A stretch of 12,884 bases of DNA from an uncultured Eubacteriales bacterium. Its GTDB lineage: Bacteria > Bacillota > Clostridia > Oscillospirales > Oscillospiraceae. Each line of letters starts with the position of its first letter. The stretch's first letter is position 1. Shown one piece after another: positions 1 to 7,714 of this stretch. The position numbers and the translations under genes were made by a program. Under the pieces are notes generated by a model, which worked only from the letters and a program-made list of their open reading frames with translations, made no database searches and was not told where the DNA came from. The stretch covers positions 1-12,884 of the forward strand of contig CAJKSU010000068.1 of the NCBI GenBank assembly GCA_905202605.1, read 5' to 3'.

Positions 1-69
1 TGTGAATGGGCGATGTGCTGTACTAAAGGAGCATTGTAAATTAAGCCATGGTGCCATATTCACTCCGTC
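1..69. other. Sequence upstream of the secA remnant, not readable as SecA
   Basis: The secA frame read backwards from 70 meets a TAA stop at 37-39, and the codons between 40 and 69 do not resemble SecA. The other two forward frames show nothing SecA-like either. The stretch is visibly less G/C-rich than the coding sequence that follows. A short inverted pair (GTGAAT at 2-7, ATTCAC at 58-63) is too small to identify an element end. It could be a chimeric sequence end, or the edge of something inserted into secA; the window alone cannot decide. Confidence 0.5.
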
Positions 70-696
70 ATGGGTGAGAAGGGCTATCTGGAGGATCGGG
101 ATGCGCTTCAGGAGATTCTCAAGAACATGGAAGGTCTGTACTTCCCCAAGGGCGCTTATCATCCGGACGATCAGGAACTTTCCGCCCTCACCGCCGACAC
201 CCTGCTGGACAAACTGATGGCGCTGGCGGATCAGGTCTATTCCGTGAAGGAAGCCGCCTATGGCGCACCCCTGATGCGTGAGGCCGAGCGTGTTATCACC
301 CTCCGCGTGGTAGATGAATACTGGATGGATCAGATCGACGCCATGCAGGATCTCCGTCAGGGCATTGTCCTCCGCGCCTATGGTCAGAGTGATCCTCTGG
401 TGGAATATAAGCGCGAGGGCTACGCCATGTTTGAGGCCATGAACCGCTCCATTCAGGAGGAGACTACCCGCCGTCTGTTCCTCTTCCGCATTCAGCGGAA
501 CGAGCCGCTGAAACGTGAGAAGGTCGCCAAGGTCACCGCTGCCGGTGCCGGAGACGACAAATCCGTCAAGAAAGCACCCATGAAGAAGAAGATCAAGGTT
601 GGCCGTAATGACCCCTGCCCCTGCGGCTCCGGGAAGAAATATAAAAACTGCTGTCTGGATAAGGATATGGCAGCAGGGAAAAACACGGAATCCTGA
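70..696 (+). CDS. secA: Protein translocase subunit SecA, C-terminal part (partial)
   Basis: SecA is the ATPase motor that drives preproteins through SecYEG at the cytoplasmic membrane. Only the C-terminal ~208 residues are here, against about 840-930 in a full SecA, so both nucleotide-binding folds and the crosslinking domain are missing. Visible parts are the helical scaffold/wing region (residues ~60-150, with VVDEYWMDQIDAM at 80-92, LRQGIVLRAYGQ at 95-106 and VEYKREGY at 111-118), a basic Ala/Gly linker (~151-176), and the terminal SEC-C zinc motif with Cys183, Cys185, Cys194 and Cys195 in a GRNDPCPCGSGKKYKNCC context, which binds zinc and SecB or ribosomes in the family. The ATG at 70 is only the first in frame and has no convincing ribosome binding site; the reading frame is closed upstream by a TAA at 37-39. 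The identity is sure. Whether the gene is broken in the cell or only in this sequence is not. Confidence 0.93.
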   Translation: MGEKGYLEDRDALQEILKNMEGLYFPKGAYHPDDQELSALTADTLLDKLMALADQVYSVKEAAYGAPLMREAERVITLRVVDEYWMDQIDAMQDLRQGIVLRAYGQSDPLVEYKREGYAMFEAMNRSIQEETTRRLFLFRIQRNEPLKREKVAKVTAAGAGDDKSVKKAPMKKKIKVGRNDPCPCGSGKKYKNCCLDKDMAAGKNTES

Positions 697-705
697 GGAG
701 GCCCT

Positions 706-1512
706 ATGAGCTTTCATGATCTCCGCAGGGGGACGCTCCTCTGCTACCAAAGTGACCTGATTGCATCCCCCCATGGGTTTACCACCCGTCTGGGGGGCGT
801 CAGCACCGGACATCTTGCCTCCATGAATCTGGGGCTGTCCCGTGGTGACAGTCGGGAAAACGTACTGAAAAACTATGAAATTCTGGGGGATGCCATTGGC
901 TTTAATCCCCGAAAAACCGTGCAGGCGGTGCAGGTACACGGGGATGCCGTGCGGCTTTGCACCGAAGGCGACTGGGGAAAGGGGCTGTATGCCCATACAG
1001 ATTATGAGGCAGACGGTCTTATCACCAATGTTCCCGGCACCGCCCTTGTAGTATTCTCCGCAGACTGCGGCACGATTCTTCTGGAGGATCCGGTCACCGG
1101 AGCTGTTGGAGCCTGTCACGCAGGCTGGCGCGGCACCGCACTGGGCATCGCCGGGAAAACCGTCTCCGCCATGACGGAAGCCTATGGCTGTGACCCCAAC
1201 AACATCCGTGCTGCCCTTGGCCCCTGCATCTCTCCATGCTGCTTTGAAACAGACGAGGATGTTCCGCAGGCGATGGTTGCTGCGCTGGGAGATGATGCCG
1301 CGCCCGCCATTCGAAAAACCGGAGAGAAATACCACGTGGATCTCAAATATCTCAACCGGCTGTTTCTTCAAAAGGCAGGCGTAGTTGCGGAGCATATGGA
1401 CACCAGCCCCCTGTGTACCGCCTGTGCTCCCGACCTGTTCTGGTCGGCACGGAAGCACAGGGATCATCGCGGCTCTCTGGGCGCAATCATTGTTGCCGGA
1501 GGCCAGCCATGA
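706..1512 (+). CDS. pgeF: Peptidoglycan editing factor PgeF / multicopper-polyphenol-oxidase (YfiH/LACC1) family
   Basis: A 268-residue protein of the usual family length. Conserved blocks are HGFTTRLGGVSTG (23-35), QVHGD (76-80), SADCG (118-122), CHAGWRGTALG (137-147), ALGPCISPCCFE (170-181) and CTACAPDLFWSARKHRDHRG (237-256). His78, Cys121 and His138 are the expected zinc-binding/catalytic residues. The bacterial family is named for removing wrongly incorporated L-Ser from peptidoglycan precursors. Relatives such as human LACC1/FAMIN act on purine nucleosides, so either activity is possible. After ADC the usual hydrophobic-Pro pair is replaced by Gly-Thr, a change I regard as minor. The ATG at 706 has AGGAGG at 696-701 that overlaps the secA stop, and the gene's TGA overlaps the next ATG, so translation of secA, pgeF and the lipoprotein is likely coupled. 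Confidence 0.93.
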   Translation: MSFHDLRRGTLLCYQSDLIASPHGFTTRLGGVSTGHLASMNLGLSRGDSRENVLKNYEILGDAIGFNPRKTVQAVQVHGDAVRLCTEGDWGKGLYAHTDYEADGLITNVPGTALVVFSADCGTILLEDPVTGAVGACHAGWRGTALGIAGKTVSAMTEAYGCDPNNIRAALGPCISPCCFETDEDVPQAMVAALGDDAAPAIRKTGEKYHVDLKYLNRLFLQKAGVVAEHMDTSPLCTACAPDLFWSARKHRDHRGSLGAIIVAGGQP

Positions 1513-3224
1513 GCCGCCGGGTACGCTGTGGTCTGCTTGCTGCATGTATGCTGCTTTCTCTGCTGAGCGGCTGCGGTGCCAAGGAGGCACAGCAAGACGC
1601 AGCATCCTCCGCCTTTGGCGTAACGCCGGGCAGCACCGCCGAGACAGATTCCGCGGTGGAAGCGCAGACCGCCGCCGGTGTAATCACCATGCCCTACAAC
1701 GGCAGCTATGGCTGGGATCCCTATTCCTGCAAGAGTATGGAGAATCAGGCGGTGATGCAGCTGATCTATCAGGGGCTGTTTACCCTTACGCCAGCCTATG
1801 ATGCCGAGCCGGTACTCTGTGAGGATTATTCGGTCAGTGACGATGGCCTTACTTATACCATAACGCTGAAAAACGCTTATTTTTCCAATGGAGCGGCGCT
1901 GACTGCGGCGGATGTCATCTATTCCTTTGCTCAGGCCGCTGCATCGGAGCTGTATCAGGAGCGCTTTGGGGATATTTTCTCCTATGAGGCCACTTCAGGG
2001 GATACCGTGGTGATCCATATGAATAATCCCAATGATCGTCTCCCCTGTCTGTTGAATTTCCCCATCATTCCGAATCTCAGCACCTCTTCTGCCGAGCCGG
2101 CGGGAACCGGTCCATTTATCCACACCGGTGAAACACTGGTGCTGGATCAGAACTGGTGGCAGGGTGCAGATACCGTACAGTTCCAGAAGGTAATGCTCTA
2201 TTCCAGTGCCTCCGCCGAGGACACGCGGGATAAATTTGAAATCGGCGCTGTGGATTTTGTCTACAACGACCCGCTTTCCTCTACCGCTGCCGCCTTCCAC
2301 TGTGACTACGAGCTGTGGAATAGCCCCAATGCCGTCATGCAGTACATTGGCTTCAATACCAACGGCGGTCTTTGCGTCTACAAGGAGATTCGCACTGCGA
2401 TCATCCGCGCCATTGACCGCAGCAGCATTGCCGAATCGGTCTATCATAACTTTGCCGATCCGGCTGCCCTGCCGGTTCCGGTGGTCAGTTCCCTGTATGA
2501 CGAAGCGCTGGCGCAAAACTACGCCTATGACGCCGAGTCTGCGCTGGAGCAGCTGCTGGATTCCTCTGCGTTTTCTCTGCCGGAGGACGATCCGCGGCTT
2601 ACCGGCGGCCCCGGCGCACAGCGGAATGTCAAGGATACTGACCCCGCAGACAGCACGGTAGAGGAGGACACCCCGGAGGAAACCGCCGCGCCGGATACCA
2701 CCGCAGCCACAGAGGGTGACGATGAGGCCGACGCCTACGAAACGCTGCTGGTTCCCGATACCACCTATAATCCGTTGACCATGATTGTGCTTGCGGGAAA
2801 TCTGGGGCGTTATTCTGCGGCAAAGCAGGCAGCGGAATATCTCACGGACGTGGGCTTTTCCGTCACCATCAAGACGCTGGACGAGGATCAATTTCTCTAT
2901 ACACTGAATGCCGGAAATTATGATCTGTTTTATGCTGACGTATCCCTCAGCCCGGATTTGGATCTCCGCTCCCTTCTGCTTCCCGGCGGCGATCTGAATT
3001 ATGGTCTGCTCCAAACGGACAGCACGCTGGAGACGCTGTTTGACCATTCTCTGGAAAACAGTGGAAACCGATATGATCTCTATCAGTACGTTATGGATCA
3101 GGGTTATCTCTGTCCCATTCTTTTTGAAAACAATGCCGTTTTTGCCACCCGCGGCGTGATCTCAGGGTTGAATCCCGCTCCGGGCAATCTCTTTTATCAA
3201 GTGGAAAACATTTCTGTACAATGA
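1509..3224 (+). CDS. ABC transporter substrate-binding lipoprotein, family 5 (peptide/nickel type)
   Basis: A 571-residue protein starting at the ATG that overlaps the pgeF stop (ATGA), with GGAGG at 1498-1502 six bases upstream. Residues 1-22 form a lipoprotein signal: a basic start (SRRVR), a hydrophobic core, and the lipobox LLSGC with Cys22 as the lipidated residue, so the mature protein should sit on the outer face of the membrane. The fold is family 5 (DppA/OppA-like): a YTITLKNAYFSNGAALTAAD block near 115-135, GTGPF at 199-203 and YIGFNTNGG at 279-287 followed by the EIRTAIIRAIDRSSIAE helix. A 51-residue segment at 359-409 (17 acidic, 3 basic residues, many Thr/Pro/Ala) interrupts the C-terminal half of the fold. 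No permease or ATPase genes lie next to it, so the partner transporter is elsewhere, or the protein is a stand-alone binder or sensor. The ligand cannot be told from sequence. Confidence 0.88.
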   Translation: MSRRVRCGLLAACMLLSLLSGCGAKEAQQDAASSAFGVTPGSTAETDSAVEAQTAAGVITMPYNGSYGWDPYSCKSMENQAVMQLIYQGLFTLTPAYDAEPVLCEDYSVSDDGLTYTITLKNAYFSNGAALTAADVIYSFAQAAASELYQERFGDIFSYEATSGDTVVIHMNNPNDRLPCLLNFPIIPNLSTSSAEPAGTGPFIHTGETLVLDQNWWQGADTVQFQKVMLYSSASAEDTRDKFEIGAVDFVYNDPLSSTAAAFHCDYELWNSPNAVMQYIGFNTNGGLCVYKEIRTAIIRAIDRSSIAESVYHNFADPAALPVPVVSSLYDEALAQNYAYDAESALEQLLDSSAFSLPEDDPRLTGGPGAQRNVKDTDPADSTVEEDTPEETAAPDTTAATEGDDEADAYETLLVPDTTYNPLTMIVLAGNLGRYSAAKQAAEYLTDVGFSVTIKTLDEDQFLYTLNAGNYDLFYADVSLSPDLDLRSLLLPGGDLNYGLLQTDSTLETLFDHSLENSGNRYDLYQYVMDQGYLCPILFENNAVFATRGVISGLNPAPGNLFYQVENISVQ

Positions 3225-3240
3225 CACTCGACAGGAAAAT

Positions 3241-3245
3241 GGAGG
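3241..3245 (+). promoter_or_regulatory. Ribosome binding site deciding the purL start
   Basis: GGAGG lies 8 bases before the ATG at 3254. An earlier in-frame ATG at 3221 overlaps the stop of the lipoprotein gene but has only a weak GTGGA upstream. The protein from 3254 begins MNQVYRCYTEKR, as clade II PurL proteins usually do, so 3254 is preferred. Confidence 0.8.
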
Positions 3246-3253
3246 TTCAAACA

Positions 3254-6200
3254 ATGAATCAGGTTTATCGCTGCTATACCGAGAAGCGTCAGGGCTTTCA
3301 GGTGGAAGCAGGAAGTCTTCTCCGGGATCTCAAGGATCAGCTGGGCATCTCCGGTCTTCGTCAGCTCCGAATTCTCTGCCGCTATGATGCGCAGGGGCTG
3401 ACTCCAGAAATCTACGCCAAGGCACGGGAGACCGTGTTCTCCGAACCGATGGTAGACGACTGCTATGATGAGGAAATGCCGGAGCTGGGCAACTGCACCG
3501 TATTTGCCGTGGAAGCGCTCCCCGGTCAATACGATCAGCGAGCGGATTCCTGCGCCCAATGTATTGGTATTCTCACCTGCGGTGAGCGGCCGCTGGTGTC
3601 TGCCGCCAAGGTCTATGCCCTCTATGGCAACATCGCCCCTGAGGAACTGACCCGCATCAAGGAATATGTCATTAACCCGGTGGAGAGCCGTGAGGCCAGT
3701 CTGGAAAAGCCCCAGAGCTTGGAGCAAACCTATGCCATCCCCACCGAGGTTGCCACCCTGACCGGATTTACCACGCTGGATCAGGATGCGCTTGCTCCCC
3801 TGATCGACCAGTACGGACTTGCCATGGACGTGGATGACCTGCTGTTCTTCCAGAATTATTTCAAGAACGAAGCGCACCGAGATCCTACCATCACGGAGCT
3901 GAAGGTGGTAGACACCTACTGGTCTGACCACTGCCGCCACACCACATTTTCCACCCATATCGACCGGGCCGACATTCAGGATGACGAGGTAAAGGCAGCC
4001 TATGATCTGTACCTCCAGTGCCGTCAGGAGGTTTACGGTGAGAAGGCAAAGACCCGCCCCATCACCCTGATGGACATGGGTACGCTGGCAGCCAAAACCC
4101 TCAAGAAGCGCGGCATTCTCCAGCATCTGGATGAGTCCGAGGAAATCAACGCCTGCTCGGTTCATATTAACGCGGACATGGACGGCAAGGACGAGGACTG
4201 GCTGCTGATGTTCAAGAACGAGACGCACAACCATCCCACCGAGATTGAGCCCTTCGGCGGCGCTGCCACCTGCGTGGGCGGTGCGATCCGTGACCCGCTG
4301 TCCGGCAGAAGCTATGTCTACCAGGCCATGCGCGTCACCGGCGCCGGTGATCCCACGGTTCCCATCTCCGACACGCTCCCCGGCAAGCTCCCCCAGCGGA
4401 AGCTCACCACCACCGCCGCCGCGGGCTATTCCTCCTATGGCAACCAGATCGGTCTTGCCACGGGTCTGGTTCACGAGTTCTATCACCCCGGCTATATTGC
4501 AAAGCGCATGGAGATCGGCGCGGTAGTCGGTGCTGCCCCCGCATCCAATGTCATTCGCCTGACCCCCGCCCCCGGCGACCGGGTGATCCTGCTGGGCGGC
4601 CGCACCGGGCGCGACGGCTGCGGCGGCGCAACCGGCTCCTCCAAGAGCCATACCTCCGCCTCTCTGGAGACCTGCTCCGCCGAGGTACAGAAGGGCAACG
4701 CTCCCGAAGAGCGGAAACTCCAGCGCCTGTTCCGGGATCCTCAGGTGACCCGGATGATCAAGCGCTGCAACGACTTCGGCGCAGGCGGCGTATCCGTAGC
4801 CATCGGCGAGCTGGCGGACGGTCTGGACATTGACCTGAACGCCGTTCCCAAGAAGTATGACGGTCTGGACGGCACCGAGCTTGCCATCTCCGAGTCTCAG
4901 GAGCGCATGGCTGTTGTCGTGGCGCCGGAGCATGTGGATGCATTTCTTGCTGCTGCCAGCCGCGAAAATCTGGAGGCGACGCTGGTGGCTACCGTCACCG
5001 AAAGCCCCCGCATGGTGCTCCGCTGGAACGGAAAGGCCATTGTGGATCTGAGCCGTGAATTCCTCGCCAGCAACGGTGCCGATAAGCATACCACCGTTGC
5101 CGTCCCCACACTTCCCCAGCCCACCGCCGAAATTCCCGGCGCAACCGCTGCCGAAAAGCTCAAGCATCTGGTGGAAAGTCTGGACTGCTGCTCCCAGCAG
5201 GGACTGACCGAGCGGTTTGATGGCTCCATCGGCGCGGCCTCCGTGCTGATGCCCTTCGGCGGACGTCACCAGTCCACCCCCACACAGGTTATGGCTGCTC
5301 TGCTGCCCTCCGGCACCAGAGATACCGCCACCTGCTCTGTGATGGGCTACGGCTTTAACCCCGCCCTCTCCTCTCAGAGTCCGTTTGCCGGCGCCGCCAC
5401 TGCAGTCATTGAATCTGTCTCCAAGCTGGTAGCGGCCGGCTGCGACCCCGATGCGGCCTATCTCACCTTCCAGGAGTATTTTGAGCGGCTCCGCACTGAG
5501 CCGGAGCGCTGGGGCAAGCCCTTTGCCGCTCTGCTGGGCGCATTCACCGCACAAATCGGTCTGGGCGTTGCCGCTATCGGCGGCAAGGACTCCATGTCCG
5601 GCTCCTTTAATGAGCTGGACGTCCCCCCCACGCTGGTTTCCTTTGCCATTGCTGCCCAGAATGCCGGCAAGGTGCTGTCTCCCGAATTTAAGAGCTCTGG
5701 TCATCCGGTCTACCTGTTCACCGCTCCCGGCTATCAGGATCTTGGCGGTACCAAAGCCATGTTCCGTCAGGTGCATACCCTTGCCGAGCAGGGCAAGCTG
5801 CTCTCCGGTTGGTCCCTGACCGCCGGCGGCGCTGCCGAGGGCATCTTCAAGATGAGTCTGGGCAACCGGGTGGGCTTCCGTCTGGCAGACGGCGTGGACG
5901 CAGATATGCTGTTCACCCAGAGCTACGGCTCTATTCTGGTGGAAGCCAACGAGCCGCTGGAAATCGGCATGCTGCTGGGCTATACCACCGAGGAGCCTGT
6001 ACTGAATCTGGGCGAAGAGCTTCCCATCGCCGATTACGAGAAGCTCTGGGAGGACAAGCTGGAGTCTGTCTTCCCCATGAAGGCCGGCACTCAGGAAACT
6101 GTTCCCACCATCTCCTATGACCAGCGTCCCCAGCAGGCTCCGGCCTACAAGCACTTAAAGCCCAAGGCCGTAATTCCCGTCTTCCCCGGCACCAACTGCG

Positions 6201-6958
6201 AATATGACACCGCCCGCGCCGTAGCAAAGTCCGGCGGCGAGCCGGAGATCATTGTGGTTCGGAACCTCACCGCCAGCGCCCTTGCCGAAACGGCGGACGC
6301 CATGGAGCAGGCGATTCGCTCCGCACAGATGGTGATTCTCCCCGGCGGCTTCTCCGGCGGCGACGAGCCGGACGGCTCCGGCAAGTTCATCGCCTCCTTC
6401 TTCCGGAATCCTCAGCTGTCCGATGCCATCCACGATCTGCTCAAGCAGCGGGACGGCCTGATGCTGGGTATCTGCAACGGCTTCCAGGCACTCATTAAGC
6501 TGGGTCTGGTTCCCTTTGGTGAGATTGTCCCCATGGATGCAGAATGCCCCACCCTGACCTACAACCTGATTGGCCGGCACCAGAGCCGCTATTGCACCAC
6601 CCGCGTGGCTTCTGTGAAGTCCCCATGGCTGATGCATTGCAGCGTTGGCGATCTCCACAACATTCCTGTCTCCCACGGCGAGGGTCGGTTCGTGGCAACG
6701 GACGCCATGCTGCAGCAGCTCATCCAGAACGGTCAGGTTGCCACCCAGTACACCGATCTAAACGGCGTTCCTTCCATGGACATTCAGTATAACCCCAACG
6801 GCTCCATGCTTGCCATTGAGGGCATTACCTCTCCGGACGGACGCGTTCTGGGCAAGATGGGGCATACCGAGCGTGCCGGTGAATTCGTCGGCAGGAATAT
6901 CTACGGCAGCAAGTACCAGCCAATCTTCCAGGCTGGCGTTGATTACTTTAAACTCTGA
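3254..6958 (+). CDS. purL: Phosphoribosylformylglycinamidine synthase, single-chain clade II
   Basis: This enzyme catalyses the fourth step of de novo purine synthesis: FGAR + glutamine + ATP to FGAM + glutamate + ADP + phosphate, in the cytoplasm. It is 1234 residues long, normal for the large single-chain form of Clostridia. In order: a PurS-like N-terminal domain (about 1-150); the FGAM-synthase linker with TYWSDHCRHTTF (221-232); two AIRS-like ATP-binding/catalytic halves, the first carrying FKNETHNHPTEIEPFGGA (320-337); and a C-terminal class I glutaminase domain from about 970. The glutaminase shows GTNCEYD (979-985), the nucleophile Cys1074 in LGICNGFQA, and His1204 and Glu1206 in GKMGHTERAG, so the triad is complete and no separate PurQ or PurS is needed. 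It lies 29 bases after the lipoprotein gene and 21 before the MBL gene. No purine riboswitch, PurR-like site or other pur gene is visible nearby, so it is probably read from a promoter upstream of the window. Confidence 0.97.
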   Translation: MNQVYRCYTEKRQGFQVEAGSLLRDLKDQLGISGLRQLRILCRYDAQGLTPEIYAKARETVFSEPMVDDCYDEEMPELGNCTVFAVEALPGQYDQRADSCAQCIGILTCGERPLVSAAKVYALYGNIAPEELTRIKEYVINPVESREASLEKPQSLEQTYAIPTEVATLTGFTTLDQDALAPLIDQYGLAMDVDDLLFFQNYFKNEAHRDPTITELKVVDTYWSDHCRHTTFSTHIDRADIQDDEVKAAYDLYLQCRQEVYGEKAKTRPITLMDMGTLAAKTLKKRGILQHLDESEEINACSVHINADMDGKDEDWLLMFKNETHNHPTEIEPFGGAATCVGGAIRDPLSGRSYVYQAMRVTGAGDPTVPISDTLPGKLPQRKLTTTAAAGYSSYGNQIGLATGLVHEFYHPGYIAKRMEIGAVVGAAPASNVIRLTPAPGDRVILLGGRTGRDGCGGATGSSKSHTSASLETCSAEVQKGNAPEERKLQRLFRDPQVTRMIKRCNDFGAGGVSVAIGELADGLDIDLNAVPKKYDGLDGTELAISESQERMAVVVAPEHVDAFLAAASRENLEATLVATVTESPRMVLRWNGKAIVDLSREFLASNGADKHTTVAVPTLPQPTAEIPGATAAEKLKHLVESLDCCSQQGLTERFDGSIGAASVLMPFGGRHQSTPTQVMAALLPSGTRDTATCSVMGYGFNPALSSQSPFAGAATAVIESVSKLVAAGCDPDAAYLTFQEYFERLRTEPERWGKPFAALLGAFTAQIGLGVAAIGGKDSMSGSFNELDVPPTLVSFAIAAQNAGKVLSPEFKSSGHPVYLFTAPGYQDLGGTKAMFRQVHTLAEQGKLLSGWSLTAGGAAEGIFKMSLGNRVGFRLADGVDADMLFTQSYGSILVEANEPLEIGMLLGYTTEEPVLNLGEELPIADYEKLWEDKLESVFPMKAGTQETVPTISYDQRPQQAPAYKHLKPKAVIPVFPGTNCEYDTARAVAKSGGEPEIIVVRNLTASALAETADAMEQAIRSAQMVILPGGFSGGDEPDGSGKFIASFFRNPQLSDAIHDLLKQRDGLMLGICNGFQALIKLGLVPFGEIVPMDAECPTLTYNLIGRHQSRYCTTRVASVKSPWLMHCSVGDLHNIPVSHGEGRFVATDAMLQQLIQNGQVATQYTDLNGVPSMDIQYNPNGSMLAIEGITSPDGRVLGKMGHTERAGEFVGRNIYGSKYQPIFQAGVDYFKL

Positions 6959-6979
6959 TCTGTCAGGAGGGTTCTACGC

Positions 6980-7684
6980 ATGGAACCAACCACCACAACC
7001 GTTAAAAAGATCAGTTCCGGTGTTTGGTCGCTGGAGCAGGAAATGGTCCGCTGCTTCCTCATTGTGGGGCAGCAGCGCGCCATGCTGCTGGACACCGGTG
7101 CAGCTCCTTGCGATCTTCCGGCGCTGATCCGTGAAATCACCCCGCTTCCTCTGGTAGTTTTGAACACCCATGGGGACGGTGATCACACCGCTGGAGATCA
7201 TTATTTTCCGGATATTCACGCCCATCCGGAAGAGTTTCCCATCATTCGCCGGTTCCGTCCGGAGCTTAGCTGCACCCTGCATCCCATCACCGGTCTTTCC
7301 TCCTTTGATCTTGGTGGACGTGTCCTTCAGGTCATTGAAACGCCGGGACACACCCCCGGAAGCATCTGCCTGCTGGATCACAAGAACCGGATTCTTTTCT
7401 CCGGCGATACGCTTTCCTATGGACCGGTATTCCTCTCCGGAGATCATCGGGACATCCATACATACCGGAGCAGTCTGGTCAAACTGATGACACTGGGCGG
7501 CTTTGACACCATTTATCCCTGCCACGGCACCTGCCCTGTCTCCCTATCCGTTATTTCCGCACTGCTGGCTGCGGTAGACGGCGCACTGGACGGCTCGATT
7601 GCCCCCACCCCCTGCGATATTTCCCACCCCGACGGGCTGCGCCCCATGGTCTATACTGTGGGGAAATGCGGCATCCTATATTAA
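6980..7684 (+). CDS. MBL-fold metallo-hydrolase
   Basis: A 234-residue metallo-beta-lactamase-fold protein. The metal-binding set is HGDGDH (His64, Asp66, Asp68, His69), His124 in ETPGHTPGSI, Asp143 in FSGDTL, and His182 in PCHG. The first motif has Asp where the classical HxHxDH has its second His; this THGDxDH form is common in MBL proteins of gut Firmicutes, so the protein should still bind metal. There is no signal peptide or membrane segment, so it should be cytoplasmic. AGGAGG at 6965-6970, nine bases before the ATG, supports the start. It follows purL by 21 bases and precedes the SDR gene by 30. The fold does not reveal the substrate: glyoxalase II-like thioesters, lactones or phosphodiesters are all possible. 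Confidence 0.88.
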   Translation: MEPTTTTVKKISSGVWSLEQEMVRCFLIVGQQRAMLLDTGAAPCDLPALIREITPLPLVVLNTHGDGDHTAGDHYFPDIHAHPEEFPIIRRFRPELSCTLHPITGLSSFDLGGRVLQVIETPGHTPGSICLLDHKNRILFSGDTLSYGPVFLSGDHRDIHTYRSSLVKLMTLGGFDTIYPCHGTCPVSLSVISALLAAVDGALDGSIAPTPCDISHPDGLRPMVYTVGKCGILY

Positions 7685-7714
7685 CGCAAGTATCTCTCTT
7701 TAGGAGGTCATTCC

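Noticed and set aside
1413..1508. In-frame extension of the lipoprotein gene into pgeF
   Set aside because: The start at 1509 has a ribosome binding site and gives a perfect lipoprotein signal; the extra 32 residues would bury that signal.
3197..6154. A 985-residue open frame on the minus strand, opposite purL
   Set aside because: Its translation is Gly/Leu/Ala-rich without any domain, and it lies wholly within the well-conserved purL gene. Rare use of TTA, CTA and TCA codons in the plus-strand gene leaves the opposite frame free of stops.
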